From Vibrio comitans (lineage in GTDB: Bacteria > Pseudomonadota > Gammaproteobacteria > Enterobacterales > Vibrionaceae), in assembly GCA_024346835.1 (NCBI GenBank), contig AP024866.1, positions 1,612,001-1,676,000 on the forward strand: a stretch of 64,000 nt of DNA, given 5' to 3'. The position numbers and the translations under genes are program-made. Shown in pieces: positions 37,005 through 46,403 of the stretch. The first letter of the stretch is position 1, and every line of letters starts with the position of its first letter. Below the pieces are notes generated by a model. It had not been told where the DNA came from. It made no database searches and saw nothing but the letters and a program-made list of their open reading frames with translations.

Positions 37005-37021
37005 GTATACTTTTAGTAACC
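37005..37021. promoter_or_regulatory. Shared 17-bp operator, copy upstream of mdaB
   Basis: GTATACTTTTAGTAACC, the exact reverse complement of the copy at 35068-35084, about 100 bp before the mdaB ATG. A degenerate relative, GTATATTAGTTACC, lies nearer the gene at 36972-36985. The remainder of 36905-37442 shows no gene. Confidence 0.7.
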
Positions 37022-37442
37022 TACTTTAGAGATAAAAAAGAATGACTCATATTAAAGCTTTCATAAATAAGCTTCATCATTAGTTTTTCTTAGGTCAATT
37101 CAGCTTACTATTTCGTCATAATACATGGTTGTAACTCATAATGGGGCAGAAGTTTGTTAGCTAATCGGCTAACTCAACCCATCAGTGGATAAAAGCTTTC
37201 TAGCCGAATTGTTGCATCAAATGAAATAAGTTAACGAACCGCCAATATGGATTGATTTGCTCTATGTATCTTTTAAGCATATGAATACCCAAATTGCTGC
37301 GTGATCTTGGATTCCCTTTTTGATATCAAACTATCGCTACTAGCCCAAGACGAAATCTTGCGGTAGACCATCGCCCCCAACTGCTTGTGACTATTAGACT
37401 CAGAAAACTTGTTTATTTGCGGTATGTAAAGTGCCCATTGAC

Positions 37443-38381
37443 TTAGCTTTCTAGAACATTTCTTAACTCATCTTCGAGCAACTTCTCAAACCAAACATAG
37501 GCATCGTTATCCTTGTTTCTGCTATGACGAATAATGTGCGCTGAGGCGAACCACTCTTTCACTGGAAGAAGTAACTTGAAATCCCTTCCATGTCCTTTGT
37601 AAGAAGTTAATGCATCAGCGCCAAAAAGTAAGGCATCACTTTGGAGCATCACATCAATAAGAACTTGAGTCTGAGCACCTCTAAGTTTGGTTTTACACCC
37701 GGGTTTTAGTTGATTTAAAAACTTGTCTACAGGTGCATCAAATTCATTGTTAATATCAGACTCTATTTGCATACCGATAATAGGGTATTCAACTACGTCC
37801 TGAACACTAAGTGACTTTAGTTTAAATAAAGGGTGACCAAAACGAGCAAAAAGCGATGCTGGTAATTTCCCAACATAATTGACTTGATATTGAGGGTTGT
37901 TAGGAGATTTATAATGCACAGAGAAATCCAAACTTCCCTGCTCTATAGAAGTAAGATGACTAGCCCGCAAAGGCAACTCAACCAAGTTAACCAAAGGAGC
38001 AGTTTCCAAGAGCTTTATGAGTAATCTGGGCGTAACAATTGTCGACAAGAAAGGAGCCATTGATATTGAAAATGTCTCTGTACACAACTTAGGGTCAAAG
38101 ACCTTTTGTTGAACTAAAGTATTTAGTTGCTTCAAGATAGCAGGCAGTTGTTCACCAAGCTCTAACGCTTTACTCGTAGGTACGAGCCCTTTTGCAACTC
38201 GGGTAAATAAAGGGTCATCAAACGTATCTCTCAGCCTCTGCAACGAATAGCTCATTGCAGATTGCGTAACATGCATCTCATTAGCTGCCCTTGTTACATT
38301 CTTTTCTCGCAACAGCACCTCTAGAGTAACCAATAGGTTCAGATCTATCCTTGAAAGGTTTTGAATTATCGAACTTGCCAT
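37443..38381 (-). CDS. LysR-family transcriptional regulator
   Basis: A 312-residue regulator. The N-terminal helix-turn-helix reads LNLLVTLEVLLREKNVTRAA, NEMHVTQSAMSYSLQRLRDT and DPLFTRVAKGLVPT, as in LysR proteins of the NodD/LeuO-like branch (DxNLL start). The C-terminal periplasmic-binding-like domain should bind an unknown effector. The ATG at 38381 gives a normal-length N-terminus. It is divergent from the small secreted protein gene at 38520, which is a plausible target. Confidence 0.9.
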   Translation of the reverse strand: MASSIIQNLSRIDLNLLVTLEVLLREKNVTRAANEMHVTQSAMSYSLQRLRDTFDDPLFTRVAKGLVPTSKALELGEQLPAILKQLNTLVQQKVFDPKLCTETFSISMAPFLSTIVTPRLLIKLLETAPLVNLVELPLRASHLTSIEQGSLDFSVHYKSPNNPQYQVNYVGKLPASLFARFGHPLFKLKSLSVQDVVEYPIIGMQIESDINNEFDAPVDKFLNQLKPGCKTKLRGAQTQVLIDVMLQSDALLFGADALTSYKGHGRDFKLLLPVKEWFASAHIIRHSRNKDNDAYVWFEKLLEDELRNVLES

Positions 38382-38519
38382 ACTTATTATCAAATTTATT
38401 CATGTGTAATTATAAATATATACCATTTCACTAATAATATTCATTTTTCGTATAGTAGTTGTATTAAGGAATTAGTCGGATGGATTCACCTAGTAAATTA
38501 CTAATAAGTGAATATATAA

Positions 38520-38813
38520 ATGAAAAAATTGGTTATCGTTCTTGCTCTTGGTGTAACTTTTGGCGCTTCTGCAGCTAGTTATAGTGATTATTCTGATGTT
38601 GATACTTGGGTATACGATGAGCAATACCCAACGCTTGAGACTTCACTGCTGAAAACGTGTGTTGCACTAGGTGAAGCGAAACAATCAAACCAACATGACG
38701 AAGTTGGAAAAATTATCGAACTTGTTGAATCAAATGGCGATGATGTTGAAACCTGTAATGAAGTAGCAATGAACGTAATGTCTGATATCGATTACGACCT
38801 ATTTTCTGAATAA
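38520..38813 (+). CDS. Small secreted acidic protein
   Basis: A 97-residue protein with a Sec signal peptide ending GASA (about residue 18). The mature part is acidic (pI clearly low) and begins ASYSDYSDVDTWVYDEQYP; it has two Cys (KTCVALG and VETCNEV) that could pair. No family is recognised. It is followed by a hairpin terminator and is divergent from a LysR gene, so regulated expression is likely. Confidence 0.7.
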   Translation: MKKLVIVLALGVTFGASAASYSDYSDVDTWVYDEQYPTLETSLLKTCVALGEAKQSNQHDEVGKIIELVESNGDDVETCNEVAMNVMSDIDYDLFSE

Positions 38814-38830
38814 TTGAAATTAGCAATTGT

Positions 38831-38850
38831 GGGCACCTTAGTTGGTGCCC
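38831..38850 (+). terminator. Hairpin after the small secreted protein gene
   Basis: GGGCACC-TTAGTT-GGTGCCC with a short T-rich tail. Confidence 0.65.
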
Positions 38851-39093
38851 TTGCATTTGGTGTTTCTTGTAATGGTGAAACTAAACGCATATATATTGGG
38901 AATATGATAAGTATGTCTAACATTTTCTCTCTATAATCACAGAGTTCTTTTTCATAGACAGCTGAATACCTTCAACTAAATCATCCAGTATGATATGTCG
39001 CGATTGAGAAAAAGAACCACTACAGACGCACTGTAATCTAACAGTGCCCAAGTAGCTACTATCATATGTCACATCATGATTGAGGGTTTTGTA

Positions 39094-39237
39094 ATGAAAA
39101 CCATTCAACTAAAAGATCTAGTTAGGCTAAAACGCAAACGCAAACGCATTATTACTGAGCGTCAATACAGTGCGATGATAAAAGAACTATGTCAAAAGTT
39201 GAAATGCCTCAGACTATCTCAAGCAGTAATGCAGTAG
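39094..39237 (+). CDS. Possible 47-residue Lys/Arg-rich small protein
   Basis: A short frame starting MKTIQLKDLVRLKRKRKRI and ending LSQAVMQ. GAGG lies nine bases before the ATG. The peptide is strongly basic and helical. The codons for KRKRKR come from three AAACGC repeats. It resembles nothing I know and could be a remnant of a mobile element or a chance frame. The rest of 38851-39487 shows no better gene. Confidence 0.3.
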   Translation: MKTIQLKDLVRLKRKRKRIITERQYSAMIKELCQKLKCLRLSQAVMQ

Positions 39238-39487
39238 CCAACTAAATTTGGTCACTTGTTCTTCTAAAATCAAAACTTCAGCATAAAAATAAGTATTCCG
39301 AGCTGTCACTTTGCACCTAGCAACTCTGTCAGATTCAAACACTCTTTGGGGCAAAAACGAGTTAACTAAATACCTTTTAACTATGCCAATAGTGGTCATT
39401 CAAAGCTAACCCAAACTGAAATAAAGGAGCTACTTTATGCTTACCACCGAGAAGAAGAATAACTTGCGTTTATAGCCCCTATTTTGA

Positions 39488-40321
39488 TTAGCCAAGCGGA
39501 AGTGCTTCGTTAGAACCCCACTCCGCCCATGAGCCATCGTACAAAATAGTATTGGATAGTCCTATTTCATGTGCAGCTAAGATAAGAATGCAAGCCGTAA
39601 TCCCTGAGCCACAGGAAAACACTAAGCGCTCAGAATCTTCACTACCAATATTAGAGAAAAGCTGTGATAACGCCTGTTTTGATTTAAATCCATTACCGTC
39701 CATCAAAGACGCAAACGGAAGATTCACGGAATTTGGAATTCGCCCTGCTCTAACGCCTGGCCTTGGTTCTGCAACCTCAGCATTGAATCTCGCACTGCCT
39801 CTAGCATCCACCACCAATTGTTGAGGGTTGTTCAACTCTGCTAATACCGCTTGATAATCGGTCACTTTACTCGAGTCGCAATTCGCAACAAAATCACCAC
39901 TGCCAGTAATCTGTGTATAAGCAGAAGTCGTTGGGAACCCTTTCTCAATCCAAGCAGGTAATCCACCATCTAAGACCTTAACATTTTCAAAGCCCATAAC
40001 CTTGAACGTCCACCATGCTCGAGGCGCGCTATAGATACCTTGATTATCGAAAATCACCACCGTACTTTGCTTGTTAATTCCTAATTTCTGAGCGTGCTTG
40101 GTAAATTGTTGTGGTGTAGGAAGCGCGTGCAATTGGGTAGATTCGTTGTTGCAAAAGTCGTTTTCAATATCAAAAGGCAATGCGCCAGGAATAGTGACAA
40201 ACTCTGAGTATTCAATAGGGTCTTTGCCAACCACTTTCAGCATAAAGGCATCAAACAGTACCAAGTCTTTGTCATCTAAATGCTCATTCAGCCAAGCACA
40301 ATCAACCAACACATTGCTCAT
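39488..40321 (-). CDS. sseA: 3-mercaptopyruvate sulfurtransferase
   Basis: A 277-residue two-domain rhodanese. The N-terminal inactive domain shows FDAFMLK, PGALPFDIEND and VVIFDNQGIYSAPRAWWTFK; the active domain has ARFNAEVAEPRPGVRAGRIP and the catalytic loop CGSGITA, diagnostic of mercaptopyruvate rather than thiosulfate sulfurtransferases. It transfers sulfur from 3-mercaptopyruvate to thiols or cyanide. An AGGGA ribosome site precedes the ATG at 40321. No operon partner is visible. Confidence 0.93.
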   Translation of the reverse strand: MSNVLVDCAWLNEHLDDKDLVLFDAFMLKVVGKDPIEYSEFVTIPGALPFDIENDFCNNESTQLHALPTPQQFTKHAQKLGINKQSTVVIFDNQGIYSAPRAWWTFKVMGFENVKVLDGGLPAWIEKGFPTTSAYTQITGSGDFVANCDSSKVTDYQAVLAELNNPQQLVVDARGSARFNAEVAEPRPGVRAGRIPNSVNLPFASLMDGNGFKSKQALSQLFSNIGSEDSERLVFSCGSGITACILILAAHEIGLSNTILYDGSWAEWGSNEALPLG

Positions 40322-40534
40322 CTCATATCCCTAAAATATTGATTCCTAACAACTCAGTATTTATCAAACCTACTCTTGTGACAAGTGTAATGCTCACTAT
40401 ATTAGCCATGATATTAATTCTTTGTTTTATGCTAGACTTGAAAAAAAATCATACCAAGTAGTCATTTTATCCATTTCTCTATGGTGATTAATAACGGTAA
40501 CTTGTGATTAAGAACTAAGAATGAGGAAACCACT

Positions 40535-41017
40535 ATGTCGTTACAAATAGTCAGCATAAATCCAGAGTTTGACCCTGTCGTCAAAGAAGTCATCAAAAAA
40601 GTGGGCGAAGAATTTGGCGCGGTTGGTGAAGGTTATGGACCTTCAGATCCTGAAGTTGAAAGTATGAGTCACTACTACACCTTAGAGAATAAGAGCCGTT
40701 ACTTTGTCGCCCTTAAAGATGGTGTTGTTGTTGGCGGATGCGGAGTAGCGCCATTTACCAAAGGCTCATCGACTTGCGAGCTAAAAAAACTCTTTTTGTT
40801 AGAGGGAGCGAGAGGTTTAGGTTTGGGTAAAGCCTTGTCTAACCACTGTTTAGACTTTGCCAAACAACAAGGCTTCACTCAGTGCTATTTAGATACGCTT
40901 TCAAACATGACGTCAGCGGTGCGTTTATATGAAAAGCTCGGCTTCGAGCATTTAAACAAACCTCTAGAAGGAACACTACATAATATGTGTGATGTTTGGA
41001 TGTTAAAAACCTTGTAG
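40535..41017 (+). CDS. GNAT-family N-acetyltransferase
   Basis: A 160-residue acetyltransferase. CELKKLFLLEGARGLGLGKALSN-type motif A (core GARGLGLGKAL near residue 93) is followed by YLDTLSNMTSAVRLYEKLGF, the motif B/C region. The N-terminus (MSLQIVSINPEFDPVV) is normal for the family. GAGGAAACC supports the ATG. It is followed 34 bp later by a LysR gene on the same strand, so the two are probably co-transcribed. Substrate unknown. Confidence 0.88.
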   Translation: MSLQIVSINPEFDPVVKEVIKKVGEEFGAVGEGYGPSDPEVESMSHYYTLENKSRYFVALKDGVVVGGCGVAPFTKGSSTCELKKLFLLEGARGLGLGKALSNHCLDFAKQQGFTQCYLDTLSNMTSAVRLYEKLGFEHLNKPLEGTLHNMCDVWMLKTL

Positions 41018-41051
41018 AGCGCACTAGTGAGAAATCGTTCAAGGACGAAGG

Positions 41052-41975
41052 ATGCACAACTATAAATTATTGATAGCCCTAGATTCATTGCTCAGAACCC
41101 GAAACCTGACGCTTTCTGCACAAGAGTTAAACGTTAGTCAGTCGGCAATGAGCAAAACATTACTGCAAATACGAGATGCCTTCGGAGATCCAATCTTGAT
41201 CCGTGAAGGCAATCAATTCTCATTAAGCCAACGAGCTTCCCATCTACAAAAAGAACTACCTGAACTTTTGCAAAGGCTAGACAGGCTTTATTCTCCTGAA
41301 GAGATAACTCCAAAAGAAATCACCCGTCGCTTTACCCTCGCCTTCAATGCCTTCATTGCACCTAAGATACTGCCAGTTATCTGCCAGCAACTGGAACAAC
41401 AATCCCCATTATCGAGTTTAACCACCCAACTTTGGCAAAGCGAAGACCTTAGCGAACTTCATAAAGGAAGCGTAGATGTGGTTGCGACCATGGCAGAAGA
41501 TATACCAGACAATCTATTTGGTAAGCGTCTTGGTGGTGACAAGTACGTGGTGCTGATGTCAACTTCACATCCACTGGCAACGGTATCGATGACCACAAAG
41601 CGCTACTCAGATGCTAAGCACATCTTGGTGAATGGTGTCGTAGATAAACAAAGAGAAGTGGATCGATTGATTGCAGATGCAGGACAACAAAGGCGCATAT
41701 TCGCAACTGTGCCATCGTTTGAATCTGGTGTAGAAGCCTTGCTTATAACTGAAACCTTGATGACGGTTCCCTTACATATTGCCGCAGGTTTTGCTGATAA
41801 AAAGTTGGTTGTTAAGCCCGTTCCGTTTGATACCGATGAGCATAGCTATTACTTGCTCTGGCACGCTCGTTATAACAATGATCCTGAGCACCAGTGGTTT
41901 AGAGAGCTTTGCTTACCGCTAATTAAGGACGAGCTGTGCAAATCCATTGAGCTTGGACAACAAGCTTTCAGCTAA
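41052..41975 (+). CDS. LysR-family transcriptional regulator
   Basis: A 307-residue LysR protein: LLIALDSLLRTRNLTLSAQE, LNVSQSAMSKTLLQIRDAFG and DPILIREGNQFSLSQRA form the winged helix-turn-helix, and residues about 90-295 the effector domain. The ATG at 41052 has AAGGACGAAGG upstream. It is downstream of the GNAT gene and may regulate that gene or a distant target. It ends at the terminator shared with rplT. Confidence 0.9.
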   Translation: MHNYKLLIALDSLLRTRNLTLSAQELNVSQSAMSKTLLQIRDAFGDPILIREGNQFSLSQRASHLQKELPELLQRLDRLYSPEEITPKEITRRFTLAFNAFIAPKILPVICQQLEQQSPLSSLTTQLWQSEDLSELHKGSVDVVATMAEDIPDNLFGKRLGGDKYVVLMSTSHPLATVSMTTKRYSDAKHILVNGVVDKQREVDRLIADAGQQRRIFATVPSFESGVEALLITETLMTVPLHIAAGFADKKLVVKPVPFDTDEHSYYLLWHARYNNDPEHQWFRELCLPLIKDELCKSIELGQQAFS

Positions 41976-41992
41976 GAATTGCAAGCAATAAA

Positions 41993-42016
41993 AAAGGAGA
42001 CCCTAGGGTCTCCTTT
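41993..42016. terminator. Bidirectional terminator between the LysR gene and rplT
   Basis: Perfect 24-bp palindrome with half-site AAAGGAGACCCT, followed by T runs on both strands. It closes the thrS-infC-rpmI-rplT unit, which in E. coli would continue into pheM-pheS-pheT. Confidence 0.95.
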
Positions 42017-42039
42017 AAATAAAGCTTTAATGTTCTAAA

Positions 42040-42393
42040 TTATAGAGCAGCTTTTGCTTTTTCAACTAGTACTGCAAATGCAGCTTTGTCGAATACCGCG
42101 ATATCCGCTAGGATCTTACGGTCGATCTCGATAGATGCTTTCTTAAGACCGTTGATGAAACGGCTGTAAGATAGACCATTCTGGCGAGATGCAGCATTGA
42201 TACGAGCGATCCATAGCTGACGGAACTGACGCTTTTTGTTGCGACGGTCACGGTATGCGTATTGACCAGCTTTAGTAACTGCTTGGAAAGCTACGCGGTA
42301 AACACGTGAACGTGCTCCGTAGTAACCTTTTGCTTGTTTTAGAACTTTCTTATGACGTGCACGAGCTTGTACACCACGTTTTACGCGAGGCAT
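42040..42393 (-). CDS. rplT: 50S ribosomal protein L20
   Basis: L20 binds 23S rRNA early in 50S assembly and in E. coli represses its own operon. The 117-residue protein begins [20 protein letters not shown] and contains [20 protein letters not shown] and [20 protein letters not shown], standard L20. It follows rpmI by 41 bp and ends at the palindromic terminator. Its lack of a following pheS is part of the broken ancestral cluster. Confidence 0.98.
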   Translation of the reverse strand: MPRVKRGVQARARHKKVLKQAKGYYGARSRVYRVAFQAVTKAGQYAYRDRRNKKRQFRQLWIARINAASRQNGLSYSRFINGLKKASIEIDRKILADIAVFDKAAFAVLVEKAKAAL

Positions 42394-42434
42394 TATGTCT
42401 CTCCTAAACTAAACGAATTATAAACTAAAAAGAA

Positions 42435-42629
42435 TTAAGCGTATGGCATCATACGCATAACAGCAGCCACTTCACACTTAGGAAGGATTGCGTTAGGACG
42501 TAGTTGACGCTTGTTCTTAGTAGTACGCTTAGTCAAGATGTGACGTTTACCAGCGTGCTTAAATTTGATACCACCAGCAGTTTTCTTGAAACGCTTAGCA
42601 GCACCTTTGTTGGTTTTCATCTTAGGCAT
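42435..42629 (-). CDS. rpmI: 50S ribosomal protein L35
   Basis: A 64-residue basic ribosomal protein beginning [20 protein letters not shown] and ending with [14 protein letters not shown], normal L35. It lies between infC and rplT, as in other gamma-proteobacteria. GGAGTTATTC precedes the ATG. L35 translation is usually coupled to L20-mediated feedback; the 104-bp infC-rpmI gap is where such a structure would lie. Confidence 0.98.
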   Translation of the reverse strand: MPKMKTNKGAAKRFKKTAGGIKFKHAGKRHILTKRTTKNKRQLRPNAILPKCEVAAVMRMMPYA

Positions 42630-42733
42630 GATGAATAACTCCGCATTGTTGAGTTGTTAATAACATAGTAATTAGGGCGAATGAAACCCTGCCACTTATA
42701 TGCAGCAAGGTTAAATTACTTGCAGGCCGATAA

Positions 42734-43288
42734 TTACTTCTTCTTAGGGGCTAGCACCATGATCATCTGACGACCTTCAATTCGGCTAGGGAAAGATTCA
42801 ACAACAGCAAATTCTACTGTATCTTCTTTCAGTCGCTTCAGAACGTCTACACCGATGTCTTGGTGTGCCATTTCGCGGCCACGGAAGCGAATTGTTACCT
42901 TCACTTTGTTGCCGTCTTCTAGGAAACGCGTCAGGTTGCGTAGTTTTACCTGATAGTCTCCAATATCAGTTCCAGGACGGAATTTTACTTCCTTAATCTG
43001 AATCTGCTTTTGCTTCTTCTTTTGCTCTTTAAGAGCTTTGCTCTTTTCAAAGAGGAATTTGCCATAGTCCATCACACGACAAACTGGTGGCTCGGCGTTA
43101 GGGCTGATCTCTACGAGATCCATACCAGCTTCGTCTGCTGCAGCCTGCGCTTCTGCGTAAGTAACGATACCTACTGGTTCGCCATCGGCGCCAGTTAAGC
43201 GAACTTCACGTACACTTCGAATTTCACCGTTTAAACGGTGCTGGTTTTGTTTGGCCGGTTGTTGTTGACCACGTCTTCCGCCTTTAAT
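42734..43288 (-). CDS. infC: Translation initiation factor IF-3 with an AUU start codon
   Basis: IF-3 keeps 30S subunits dissociated and checks start-codon pairing. The full 184-residue protein begins at an ATT (43288): (M)[12 protein letters not shown], then [56 protein letters not shown] and [21 protein letters not shown] (43301-43295) is well placed. Starting at the first ATG (43123) would remove the N-terminal domain. The rare AUU start is conserved in infC and allows autorepression, because IF-3 discriminates against it. The ribosome site lies inside the end of thrS. Confidence 0.95.
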   Translation of the reverse strand: MKGGRRGQQQPAKQNQHRLNGEIRSVREVRLTGADGEPVGIVTYAEAQAAADEAGMDLVEISPNAEPPVCRVMDYGKFLFEKSKALKEQKKKQKQIQIKEVKFRPGTDIGDYQVKLRNLTRFLEDGNKVKVTIRFRGREMAHQDIGVDVLKRLKEDTVEFAVVESFPSRIEGRQMIMVLAPKKK

Positions 43289-43291
43289 AGC

Positions 43292-45220
43292 TTATTCCTC
43301 CAGATTGAGCTTACGGCTTGAAACCTCGGCTTGGATGTAAGAGATAAAATCATCCACTTTGAACTTGCCTAGGTCCTTACCCTTACGAGTACGCACTGCA
43401 ATCTCGCCAGCTTCCATTTCTTGGTCGCCGACAACCAACATGTACGGTACACGTTTTAAAGTATGTTCGCGGATTTTAAAGCCAATCTTCTCATTTCTCA
43501 AGTCCGCTTTGGCTCTAATTCCACTTTTTTGCATTTTTTGTGCAATTTCTTGAACATATTCTGCTTGTTTGTCAGTAATGTTCAAAATTACAGCTTGTTC
43601 TGGTGCCAACCACGTTGGGAAGAAACCAGCGTATTCTTCGATTAAGATACCGATGAAGCGCTCAAGTGAACCTAGAATTGCACGGTGAATCATAACTGGA
43701 ACTAATCGTTCGTTATTTTCACCTACATAAGTTGCACCTAAACGGCCTGGTAAGTTGAAATCGAGTTGCACTGTACCACATTGCCACGCACGATCCAGAC
43801 AATCATACAAAGTAAATTCAATTTTCGGTCCGTAGAACGCACCCTCGCCTTCCTGGATCTCATAAGGAATATCCATAGATTGCAGAGCTTGCTCTAGTGC
43901 TTTCTCTGATTCATCCCAGATTTCATCAGAACCTACGCGCTTTTCAGGGCGTGTAGATAGCTTAACTACGATGTTATCGAAGCCGAATGTTTGGTATGTA
44001 TCGTAAACCATCTTGATGCAGCTAATCACTTCATCTTGGATCTGGCTTTCAGTACAGAAGATGTGTGCATCATCCTGAGTAAAGCCACGAACACGCATGA
44101 TACCGTGCAGAGCACCTGATGGTTCGTTACGGTGACATGAGCCGAACTCAGCCATACGTAACGGTAAATCACGGTACGATTTTAAACCTTGGTTAAAGAT
44201 CTGAACGTGACCAGGGCAGTTCATTGGCTTGATAGCGTATTCACGGTTTTCTGAGTTAGTTGTGAACATCGCATCAGCGTATTTGTCCCAGTGACCAGAA
44301 CGTTCCCAAAGAACGCGGTCCATCATTAGAGGACCTTTTACTTCTTGGTAATCGTATTCTGTTAGTTTTTCACGAACGAATACTTCTAGATCACGGAAGA
44401 TAGACCAACCATTGTGGTGCCAGAACACCATACCCGGCGCTTCTTGCTGCATGTGGAACAAGTCTAAATGCTTACCAATCTTACGGTGGTCACGCTTAGC
44501 TGCTTCTTCAAGGCGTGTTAGGTGCGCCTTAAGTGCTTTCTTGTCGTGGAATGCAGTGCCGTAGATACGCTGAAGCATCTTGTTGTCACTGTTACCACGC
44601 CAGTATGCACCCGCTACGTTAAGTAGCGTAAAGTGTTGGCAGAAGCCCATGTGCGGTACGTGTGGACCACGACACATGTCGATGTATTCTTCATGATGGT
44701 AAAGTCCTGGACGATCGTCTTTAGACACATTCTCATCCAAGATTTCAATTTTGTAGGTTTCTCCGCGAGCTTCAAATGCATCGCGAGCTTCCTGCCAGCT
44801 GACTTTTTTCTTAACAACTTGATACTTGGTCTTAGCAAGCTCTTTCATACGCTTTTCGATTTTGTCTAAATCTTCTTGCGTAAGGTGATGCTCCATATCG
44901 ATGTCGTAGTAGAAACCGTTATCGATAGTTGGACCGATAGCCATTTTCGCATCAGGATAAAGTTGCTTAATAGCATGACCAAGAAGGTGAGCACATGAGT
45001 GGCGCACAATCTCAAGACCATCAACTTCATCTTTTGCAGTAATGATTTCTAGGCTTGCATCTTGTTCGATAAGATCACAAGCATCAACGCGCTCGCCATC
45101 TACACGACCAGCGATGGTAGCTTTTGCAAGACCAGGGCCGATAGAAGCTGCGATATCTAGAGTTGATACAGGGTTGTCAAATTGACGCTGACTGCCGTCA
45201 GGAAGAGTAATTACAGGCAT
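43292..45220 (-). CDS. thrS: Threonine-tRNA ligase
   Basis: A 642-residue class II synthetase, the same length as E. coli Thr[17 protein letters not shown] starts the TGS domain; [16 protein letters not shown] is the zinc-like editing motif; the catalytic core has [38 protein letters not shown] and [14 protein letters not shown]; the anticodon domain ends the protein. The ATG at 45220 (AGGACTT upstream) is preferred to the frame extended to 45262. The stop is three bases from the infC start. The 337-bp upstream region could hold the tRNA-like operator known from E. coli, but I cannot fold it by eye. Confidence 0.97.
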   Translation of the reverse strand: MPVITLPDGSQRQFDNPVSTLDIAASIGPGLAKATIAGRVDGERVDACDLIEQDASLEIITAKDEVDGLEIVRHSCAHLLGHAIKQLYPDAKMAIGPTIDNGFYYDIDMEHHLTQEDLDKIEKRMKELAKTKYQVVKKKVSWQEARDAFEARGETYKIEILDENVSKDDRPGLYHHEEYIDMCRGPHVPHMGFCQHFTLLNVAGAYWRGNSDNKMLQRIYGTAFHDKKALKAHLTRLEEAAKRDHRKIGKHLDLFHMQQEAPGMVFWHHNGWSIFRDLEVFVREKLTEYDYQEVKGPLMMDRVLWERSGHWDKYADAMFTTNSENREYAIKPMNCPGHVQIFNQGLKSYRDLPLRMAEFGSCHRNEPSGALHGIMRVRGFTQDDAHIFCTESQIQDEVISCIKMVYDTYQTFGFDNIVVKLSTRPEKRVGSDEIWDESEKALEQALQSMDIPYEIQEGEGAFYGPKIEFTLYDCLDRAWQCGTVQLDFNLPGRLGATYVGENNERLVPVMIHRAILGSLERFIGILIEEYAGFFPTWLAPEQAVILNITDKQAEYVQEIAQKMQKSGIRAKADLRNEKIGFKIREHTLKRVPYMLVVGDQEMEAGEIAVRTRKGKDLGKFKVDDFISYIQAEVSSRKLNLEE

Positions 45221-45557
45221 TTTAAGTCCTATTCCAGTGGTGTTACATACGAAGCAACACATGTTTAAGTTAATCTCTTGCGTTCAATGCCTAGAATGCA
45301 AGAGCCAAAGAAATGGCCGTTAAGTCCTTCACAATTACTGATGTGATTGGATTCAAATAACAGCAAGCTGAGCATTGTAACCAAAATCACTCAAATAACA
45401 ACCAAAATGCCCGATTACACGGCTTTAATTCGGTATATCAACACGTTAAGTTACACTGTTATACAAACTTATATACACTGGATAGACCATTAAGATTTTA
45501 CACTTTGATATACTCCGGTCACATATCTACTAATAACAAAGATTTTAAGCCGTAACT

Positions 45558-46265
45558 ATGTTTCTATCCCCGTACTTCGTAAGTGATAATTCTTCGATTC
45601 ATTTTACTCGCAAACAAGCTAGCGATTTCGCTAAAGGTATTGCTGGTGACTTCAACCCTATTCATGACGAAGACAACAAGCGTTTCTGCGTACCCGGCGA
45701 TCTGCTATTCGCTGTATTACTGCAGAACGAGGGACTAAGCCAAAACATGAAGTTCACCTTCTCAGGAATGGTCGGTGATGGTGTTGAATTACAGTTAAAC
45801 CACGCATGTGATGAAAACAGCTCGGTTGTAGATGAAAAAGGCAAAGAATATCTGAGCATGGAGCGTCGTGGAGAGATCTGTACCGATGCTGAGTTAATTG
45901 AGAATGTTATTCGTGGCTATGTAAAGTTCTCTGGAATGAACTTCCCTCACATCATGGTTCCTCTTATGAAAGAAGAGCAAATGATGTTCAACACTAAGCG
46001 CCCTCTTATCATTTATGAAAACATGAAGCTTGAGTTTAATCGTTTTGATATCAAAGAGCCGACGGTAGAACTATCTAGCGCCACCTTTGATGTTAACGGC
46101 AAGCGTGGCGTAGTGACTCTGAACTTCGAGTTTAAGGGAGACGGCCAAGTGATAGGTACTGGCAGCAAGCGCATGATTGCTAGCGGTCTCATCCCTTGGG
46201 TTGAAGAAGACATGATGGCCTACGTAGACAAGTTCAACGCTGCGAAAACCAACTTTAACAAGTAA
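45558..46265 (+). CDS. DUF3581-family protein
   Basis: A 235-residue protein beginning MFLSPYFVSDNSSIHFTRKQ, with SDFAKGIAGDFNPIHDEDNK (about residues 22-41), a segment reminiscent of MaoC-type hot-dog hydratases, then VPGDLLFAVLLQNEGLSQ and a beta-rich C-terminus. It matches the DUF3581 family found in Vibrio and relatives next to thrS. The hot-dog reading suggests acyl-CoA or fatty-acid binding, but the function is unknown. A strong terminator follows. Confidence 0.8.
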   Translation: MFLSPYFVSDNSSIHFTRKQASDFAKGIAGDFNPIHDEDNKRFCVPGDLLFAVLLQNEGLSQNMKFTFSGMVGDGVELQLNHACDENSSVVDEKGKEYLSMERRGEICTDAELIENVIRGYVKFSGMNFPHIMVPLMKEEQMMFNTKRPLIIYENMKLEFNRFDIKEPTVELSSATFDVNGKRGVVTLNFEFKGDGQVIGTGSKRMIASGLIPWVEEDMMAYVDKFNAAKTNFNK

Positions 46266-46291
46266 CACCCGTTATCGCTGAATTATTGAAG

Positions 46292-46321
46292 AAGGGTCTA
46301 ATGAAATTAGACCCTTTTTTA
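46292..46321 (+). terminator. Terminator of the DUF3581 gene
   Basis: AAGGGTCTAAT-GAA-ATTAGACCCTT hairpin followed by five T residues. Confidence 0.93.
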
Positions 46322-46403
46322 CGTCTAGTCGTCAGCGAAAGATTTACTACTTTAGCAATGCAATTTGTTCTTTATGACGACCTAGATTACGGCGAATAAA
46401 GAC

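Noticed and set aside
39121..39127. GTTAGGC, an integron-like core sequence
   Set aside because: No matching R'' partner or hairpin within 150 bp on either side, so it is not an attC.
39214..39399. 61-codon minus-strand frame beside the basic small frame
   Set aside because: No ribosome site and no family; weak resemblance to the DNA near 34700 is too short and imperfect to call a repeat.
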